The notes beneath the pieces are model-generated. The model searched no databases, was not told the DNA's origin, and saw nothing but the letters and a program-made list of their open reading frames with translations. This document shows, piece after piece, positions 1-7,000 of a stretch of DNA of 8,541 nucleotides. The stretch's first letter is position 1; each line of letters opens with the position of its first letter. A program made the translations under genes and the position numbers. The DNA is from Omnitrophica bacterium RIFOXYB12_FULL_50_7 (GTDB lineage Bacteria; Omnitrophota; Omnitrophia; Omnitrophales; Aquincolibacteriaceae), in contig MHFU01000023.1 in NCBI GenBank assembly GCA_001804345.1, positions 10,243 to 18,783 of the forward strand, read 5' to 3'.

Positions 1-1008
1 TAGGGATTGCCCCAGGCCTTGCCCCAAACCAACCGCCGCGGCCACAGAGGACGACCTTCCTATCCTGATGGAGCCAATGCCCTGCTCTTCTTCATAAACA
101 ATTCGAAAGCGGAACCCTTTTCCTATAACTTTTTCCAGACGGACCATGACTATTTCCGCCTGCCGGACCGCGTTCTTCTGCCAGGCCCTGTACTTCTTAT
201 CCGCTTCTCTTTGATGCCTCTTGGTATATTGACTCTCTAGCTTCGCTTGCTTTTTCTGTTCTAATTCTTTTTGCTGGATTCTTTGCTGCTTGATCTTCTC
301 GCCAAGAGTGCTCTTGGTCTCAGCGATCGCTTTATCACACGCCGTCTTAACATAATTTGCAAATTCCCGTATCCAGGGATTGGGCTGATCAGGAGATTTT
401 TTAAGTTCTTTCTTTATATTGTTAAGCGCGGTGATGCGTTGCTCTAACTTCCTCCGCTCCCAATCAGCAGAGGGGGTAGCCGACTCAATATCTTCTGAAA
501 GCAAGTCGTCCAGCCTATGGATTATTTGAATATTTTCAGGACGCGGCAACTCACTTAAACTCGCACGCAAATTCTGTCTTTCCTTCTCGGTGTCCACGAC
601 GGCGTATAACTTTCCGGCGGTAACATCGTACAGAGGGAGCATATCGAAATCATGTTCACTATAGAATTTGCTTATAAAGGCATAGTCTTCCAGCAGCCGG
701 TCCCAATTCCGTTTAAGCCAATCCGACCCTGAAGTTTTGAGCTGCATTTTGAGAAAATCGAAAAAAACCTGATCGTACTTGATATCGGTTTTCGCCTCTT
801 CCGTTAGTTCAAAAACCTTGTGGAGCTGCACGGCAAGAAAATCCCTGGAATTGCGGTATGGAGAATTCCCTGGAATGGCTCGGGCAAGTGCCATCAAAAA
901 GGGACCATCGTTTTTTTCATTCGCAAGTAACCCTTGAAACCACTGCTCAAACTCAGCTTCAAAAACAGGATGAGGCATCACCAGCGGAATATATTGAAAA
1001 GAATCCAC
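1..1008 (-). other. C-terminal module of the fragment, helical with long basic coiled coil (residues 2512-2847, continues)
   Basis: The first 190 residues are a mixed helical region with several aromatic residues (FQYIPLVMPHPVF, EFEQWFQGLL, DYAFISKFY) and a short beta-like hairpin (LYDVTAGKLYAVVDT). A long Lys/Gln/Glu/Arg-rich helix (about 2735-2806) follows, then a beta-like stretch (GFRFRIVYEEE) and a Gly/Ser/Ala-rich tail (SSSVAAAVGLGQGLGQ) that looks like another flexible joint as the window ends. I do not recognise a family. No linker motif is seen between 1008 and base 1, so the module continues or ends just outside. Confidence 0.55.
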
Positions 1009-4000
1009 CCGTACCTCCGAGCGGACAATGGGGAACTCGGTAAGAGCGGTTTTTCCGCTAAAAATCGCTTTCAAAAACTCGCGCTGATCCGATTCGATCT
1101 CCTTTTCGAAAACATCCGGGACCCGTTTCGGCCCCATTCGATATTCCTTTTTGCCATAGGCCAATTCCTGATAATTTTCTTTAACAAAAAAATCCTGTAT
1201 CTTCCGGTCCAGAGATGTCGCATCTTTAAATGGAACGACATCGTCCCGATAGGGCAAAAAATACGGATCCGCCACAGAAAATTGATCCGCGTCAAACCCC
1301 ACCATGGTACCTGTTTTTGTCATTCCATAATTTCTACTAATGTTGAAAGCATCCATATCGACAACGCCCCTTGCCATCATACGCCTCAAAAGATCAATCA
1401 ACTGATCTTCCAGATGTTCCTTCTCACGGACCAGACGTTCTCTTTCTTCCCCCGTTGCCGCATCGATCTGTTTTTCGTAATCTTCTACTGTATCCCCAAA
1501 CACTTGCACTTTTTCCTGCACAATGGCTTCCGAAATGTTGGCCATTAGACCATTAATTTTCATCGCCACATCCGTTAAAATCATAGTGACGAAAAGATCT
1601 CCCAGCATATCCTTTGCGATCACATATCCGGGGCGAATTCTCTTTTCATAATCTGTATAAGCTTTCGGGACATACTGATCCTTTTGAATGGTCCCTTTCG
1701 GAACTTTGATAATAATGCCGGGAAGATCTAACGACTCGTAAACATCCAGCATGGATCCTTCACTTGTCAAAATGTGAAATTGATGCCGTTCTATTTCTTG
1801 CCTCACGGTGTTATTGGCAATTTCCTCCAATTTCTTTTGGAGCCCTTTGGGATCCGCTATTTCTTTAAAACTCGAAATGTCGGGAAAGAGCTCGAGAAGA
1901 TCACTCATCACACTTTCCAGGCGGCCTTCCTGATATCCCCGGATGATCGAGGGAAGAATGACATTTTCCATGGCTTGCACACGGATCTCGGAACGGACAA
2001 TGGGGATCCCTGATTTCTCGGCGAATTCGGGGGTGAGCTCTGCGCTGGGAGGAATGAGAGCCGTTTCATTCTTCCCCGTTCCAGAATTCCAATGCTCAAT
2101 CTTCAGGCCACCGTCTTCTTTCGGTTCCATGCTGATTAAATTCTCAACCCATAATTTATAGAGAGCGCCCGGCAGAGTGGAGTGAATCTCGATAGCTTGA
2201 GGCACAACGGAAACATTCTCCGTCGCCAAAGTCACTTCTAATCCCTGAATCCCGGCGTTGATCCCATCGATCATCCCCTGCGAGACAACCATAGCTCCGA
2301 GACCGCTTCGCATCTCCGAGCGAGGAGCTTGGGAGATTGGCGTTCCGGAAGGCGTTTCGCGGGAAGGCGCGGTCGCTTTCATAAACAATCGCTGAAAGAC
2401 AGCGTTGTTGAAGATGTAAAGAATATTGAAAGTTTCGTAAATGACAAGAAGCGGCATGAGGAGAAACGCATCGCGAAACAATTGAACCCTTATCTCTTCA
2501 TCCGCAGGGGTGGCCCGGCCCCAAAATTTCGTCATCATGAATACTGCCTGCCGGATCAGCCAACTCGTCCCAGCATAAATACCAAGTACCAGCGCGAGTC
2601 CTGCAAAAACAGGTAGATTCAATAATATGAAAGCATCAAACAAGATCAAGCCGGATGCAAAGGCTGCAAAAAACAATTTGGGAGAACCTTCCAGCTGACC
2701 AAGCGCCCACCGCTTCTGTTGCGTGAAAAAATCTCCCCAACTTTCAAAAACGCGCGTTTGAACGCTCACCGACGATAACGGCACATCAATCCGCCCCATC
2801 GAACTGATAATATTGCTTAATTCAGTATCCCCCGCCTCAAAACCCGTTTTTTTCTGGGGCATTCCATCCAGGAAGGTCTGCGTTTTAAAGATAACACCCG
2901 CACCGATCAACCCCGGAGACATGCGCAGGATATGGGAGTTAAATGAACGGATTTTTACTATCAAATACCACTTAAGAGCCTGAAGCCATTCCAGGATCCC
3001 GGATCGTGGTGTCAACGGTACGGCAATATCAATGGGACGGGCAACAAAACCGCTTTCCCGCATATGCCGAATACCTTCGGTAAGGTTTTCCTCGACCGAA
3101 GTCCCGGTCACTTCTGGAGCCAAATACGAATCACCGTCAAGAGTCACAAGATATTCCGGCAGAGATCCATACCTGGCCTTCAACAGCTGAAGTGCGTTAT
3201 ATACAGAACCTTCCTTCCTGGCATTTTCCGTAAATGAGATAAAATAAGCTCCGGACTGTTGAAGCGCTTGAGCGGTGTTATCTTTCTTCGAACCATCATC
3301 CACAAAAATAACATTCTTGCGATAGTTCAGGGCCTCGGCTTTTCCGGTCACCTTCGGTACAAGCTTCTCTTCATTAAAAATCGGCGATAGAATCAAAAAA
3401 TCCTTTGATAATTGTTCCGGCAATCTAGACGCCCCAACGCCAAACTCAGGCATCGCTCCCCCTGCCACTACGGCGCCAGGCAAGCGCACCTCCGAACGCG
3501 GAGCACGCATCTCGGGACGAGACGGTGCCTGTTCCGTCGGCTGCACGAGTTTCGGCACTTCTGCCTGGTTGATCAAAGCGCGAAGATTTTTCAGATCCCT
3601 CACCCCAAACTTTTCCCGAGGATTCGGATTACCGATCAAGGCGTTATAAAGAGGAAGAAATTGGGTATTCTGATTCAACTGTTCCAATATCGAGCTGGTT
3701 TGCGTGGTCGAAAAGATCAAGCCCCATCTCAACTTGTTCGACGGATCTTTTAAATAGTCATACAAATCATCCCCCAGCGCTTCGCGGATCCCGGCAAGCG
3801 CGCTCTTCAATTGTTCGGGAGTCAAGACAGGGACACGGTCCATCCCGGATGCCGCTATCAAAGGAGCCAAGGACGGATTCCTTTTTCCGATCGCAGCTTG
3901 CGCGGTGGCACTCAAATTTCTGCTGATCCACGCCGCCATATCCATTTGCCCGGCCGAAGACGGTTCGCTTGAGGTGCCTTCCGGTAAAAAAACATTTTCC

Positions 4001-7000
4001 GCGAAAGAATCTTCGATCCTGGTTTTGTCTTCGGGAGAAGCGCCTTTCGACGCCGCCGCAAACGCCGCCGTTCGCTCACTCCAAGAAAGCCTGGCCCAAT
4101 CAAATGCGATCGCATTCCACCATTCCTCAGAAAGATCCGTCCGCCCTAGCGCCAAAAGCATATCCTGAGAGGTCAGCACAGGACCGCCTACCATGCTTTT
4201 CAATATCCGGACCCGCAAAGGGTCCTTGGGATCTTCCGGCAAACCCTTGACGGCAGTCGTAACTTCCGGAGAAAGATGATCAGTCCCGAGCTGCGTCACA
4301 ACCTCCCACAGCACATCGGCATTCGGCTGAAGCGGGTCCTTGTCCTTGAGACTGGGAAAAAGAAGATCATACGCGGCCGCAGCTTGTTTTCCCGTATCCG
4401 GATCTTTCAGGACTTGTGCCAATCCTCCTTTTTGAGTCGCATCATTTTTTAATTGTTCTGCCACGAGAGCACGATCCGGCTCTTTAAAAGCGGGCTGTTT
4501 TCCGGAAACCCTTTGAAGATTCCGCAGCAATTCGGCGTTTTCCAAAGTAAGGGTCGGTTGCGCCAAAGCATCCGGCGAAGAAACCCAAAGGCTCAAGATA
4601 TATTCGCGCATAATCGATTCTTCGGGTTCGGAATTCCAAAGATCGCCGATCTTTTCTCCCGTGATCGATTTCAGTTTCTCTTTCAGCCCACGAGACCATT
4701 GCTCTGGCGGCAAGGAAGCGGCGGTAACGACCAGGATCTTTTCTTTCAACAAAGGATCTTCCGGCTTATAAAGCGAGGCCGGAAAGGGCAAGAATTCCTC
4801 GAAATGCCTGTTCAGAACGTCTGCGGCTTTGGGGACCATGCCCGGCTCTGTGGAACCGAGTAACACCTTCACGTACTCTGAGAACCCGATATTTTCCGGT
4901 TTTGTTAAAGTCGACTTTTCCAGAACTTGCGCTGCCTTGAAAGGCCGTTGCTCACGGACTTTCCATCCCTGTTCCTTCGTGATTTTTTTAAGACCAGCGG
5001 TCAAGTCAACGTTGATCATTTTTCCAGTAAAACGATCGCGAACGTAAAAAGAAGCATGCCTGTCGTTTTTATCACCTTTTGTTTCCAGAGTTTCCTCGCC
5101 CGACGCGTGACCAAACCCGCGAGCCGCAACAACCTCTCCCTGTCCTGAGGAATATCCCAAATAACGGAACATCGTCATTCCCAAATTGGTAAATTCGTCG
5201 CAATTTGCGCCCAGCTTCGTCTCACCACTCGCCAATACTGTTCCCCAATAATTCATCAAGGTCTGATCCGGATTCAGCCGTACCATTTGATGGTCAAAAT
5301 AATATACCAGGTAATCCTTGGCGATCCTGTTTATGCCCTCGATCTGATCTGAAAGCGGAAACCTTCTTATTTGGTCTAACCGGTCACGAATTGCGGGCGG
5401 GATATCAAGCACCTCACTCTGCATTCGCCCTGCATTTGAGATGTCTGAAAACGAGTACGCTGGATCGACTTCCCAGGCATCCGGATCGCTCCACATCGCG
5501 AAGTCATAGACCACTTCTACCGGCCGGTCCGTATCAGGTTTTCCTGTGATCACTCCGTTGGGCTGAACCTGCAAACCATGCAACGCCTGGCCACTTTTAA
5601 CAAAATCGGATTTGCCAACACGGAACTGCAGAACCGTAGAACCGGGCGGCTTTGGCAACGACATAAAGAATCCTTCCGGATAGCTTCCGGGATCTAGTCT
5701 GACCGTAACCCGGATTTGATTAGCGGAATCAAGTCCCGGATTCGGGGTCGTGGACTTTACCGCAGAAAGCCCTGCGGTTGCCAAAGTACCATCCGCCGTA
5801 ACTCCATTGTCAATAATCATCGGCCATGTGAAGGGTGTTGTATCTTTTCTGGCTGGGAAGATTTTGGCAACTGTGCCTTCTCCCGAATCGGGCACAAGCC
5901 CCAGCGGACTCGGAGCCAAAATATACGGCTGATGCGAACCAGGACCATGCAAAGGATCCAGGAGTCTGTCACCATAAACAAACCAGGGAGATACGATGAA
6001 GTATACGCTGTAACCAGACAGGGTCCCGGAAACCGGGCCATGCCCCCCTCGCCCCGAAACCATTTCTGTGTAGGGCGAAACATTGTCGCCACCCAGAAGG
6101 AATTTCACAACCTTGTCTTCAGGGAAAAACAAAGCAAGCGCAAGCAAAAAGCCAAAGATCGTTCCGAGCAATAAAGGCCGGTAGGGTCTTGCAATTTGTT
6201 GGATCGTTGGAACCACCTCAGCTCTTGGCACGATCGGTCTTCCATACGCATCAAAAAGAACCGGCCCACGGCTAAAAGCGGGAAAATAAATTGGCGCGGA
6301 TGACGCCGATGCGACCTGATCCTGACGGGAGGGCAAAAGGAATGTGAAGCCGTCTCCTACCCGACGGCTTGGCCTCTTAACAGGCTCCCTTATGTTTGTT
6401 CTCTCCACTGCGAGTTGCATGTCCCGCACTCCTAAATTAGCCTCTGCCGAAAAAGGGGCGGGATAGAAAAACCATTTCCCCAAAACCTCCGGGTGGAAAA
6501 ATCTGCTTTCGTCGATATCAAACGGGCGCCAGACCTCCCAGAATTTCCGAGTCCCGTGAGGAACTCCGCCATACACATGTTGCCGATTGAAATAGTGCAG
6601 CCAGAACGGGATACTTCGCTTCGGACCTTTTCCATAGAATTCTTTGGAAGGAATAAAAGTGTCGATGGCACCGGGAACATTTCTTAAAATACGACTCACG
6701 AGAAAGGCCTTTTCGGTGGCCGTCATTTTGGCTGCACCCGACACCGACAAAACCACCTCGCCGTTACGTGTTATTTCCAATTCCTGCTCCTTGAAAGAGG
6801 AAGCATGCCTATCATAAACATCCCAATGAACCCGCGTTTTTAAGTCGGCGTAAAGATTGCTCAAAACACGTTCATTAAGCTCACTCTCATGCCGTGCTAC
6901 GTAGTCTGTAACCCAGCGCAAATATCTTTCCCAATACGTAGCATCCACCGCACGTGGATCGTGTGAGAGCTCTGGATGGCGAGAGAAAATATCCGCAAGA

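Noticed and set aside
934..1548. 204-codon open frame on the plus strand
   Set aside because: It has the same antisense register as the giant frame, covers the kinase-like module's motifs on the other strand, is rich in Phe, His, Ile and Arg in the manner of antisense translation, and has no convincing ribosome site.
3421..3483. Membrane helix in the Ala/Val/Gly stretch after linker copy 2 (LPGAVVAGGAMPEFGVGA)
   Set aside because: The hydrophobic run is short, rich in Gly and broken by Pro and Glu; it reads as flexible linker.
3905..4250. Overlapping short frames on both strands in the Ala-rich helical region
   Set aside because: The GC-rich run of Ala codons on the minus strand removes stops from several frames at once; none has a motif or ribosome site.
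2329..6174. Further plus-strand open frames (2329-2616, 3412-3753, 4453-4863, 5716-6174)
   Set aside because: All start in the same antisense register (position 1 modulo 3) and overlap recognised minus-strand domains, so they are shadows.
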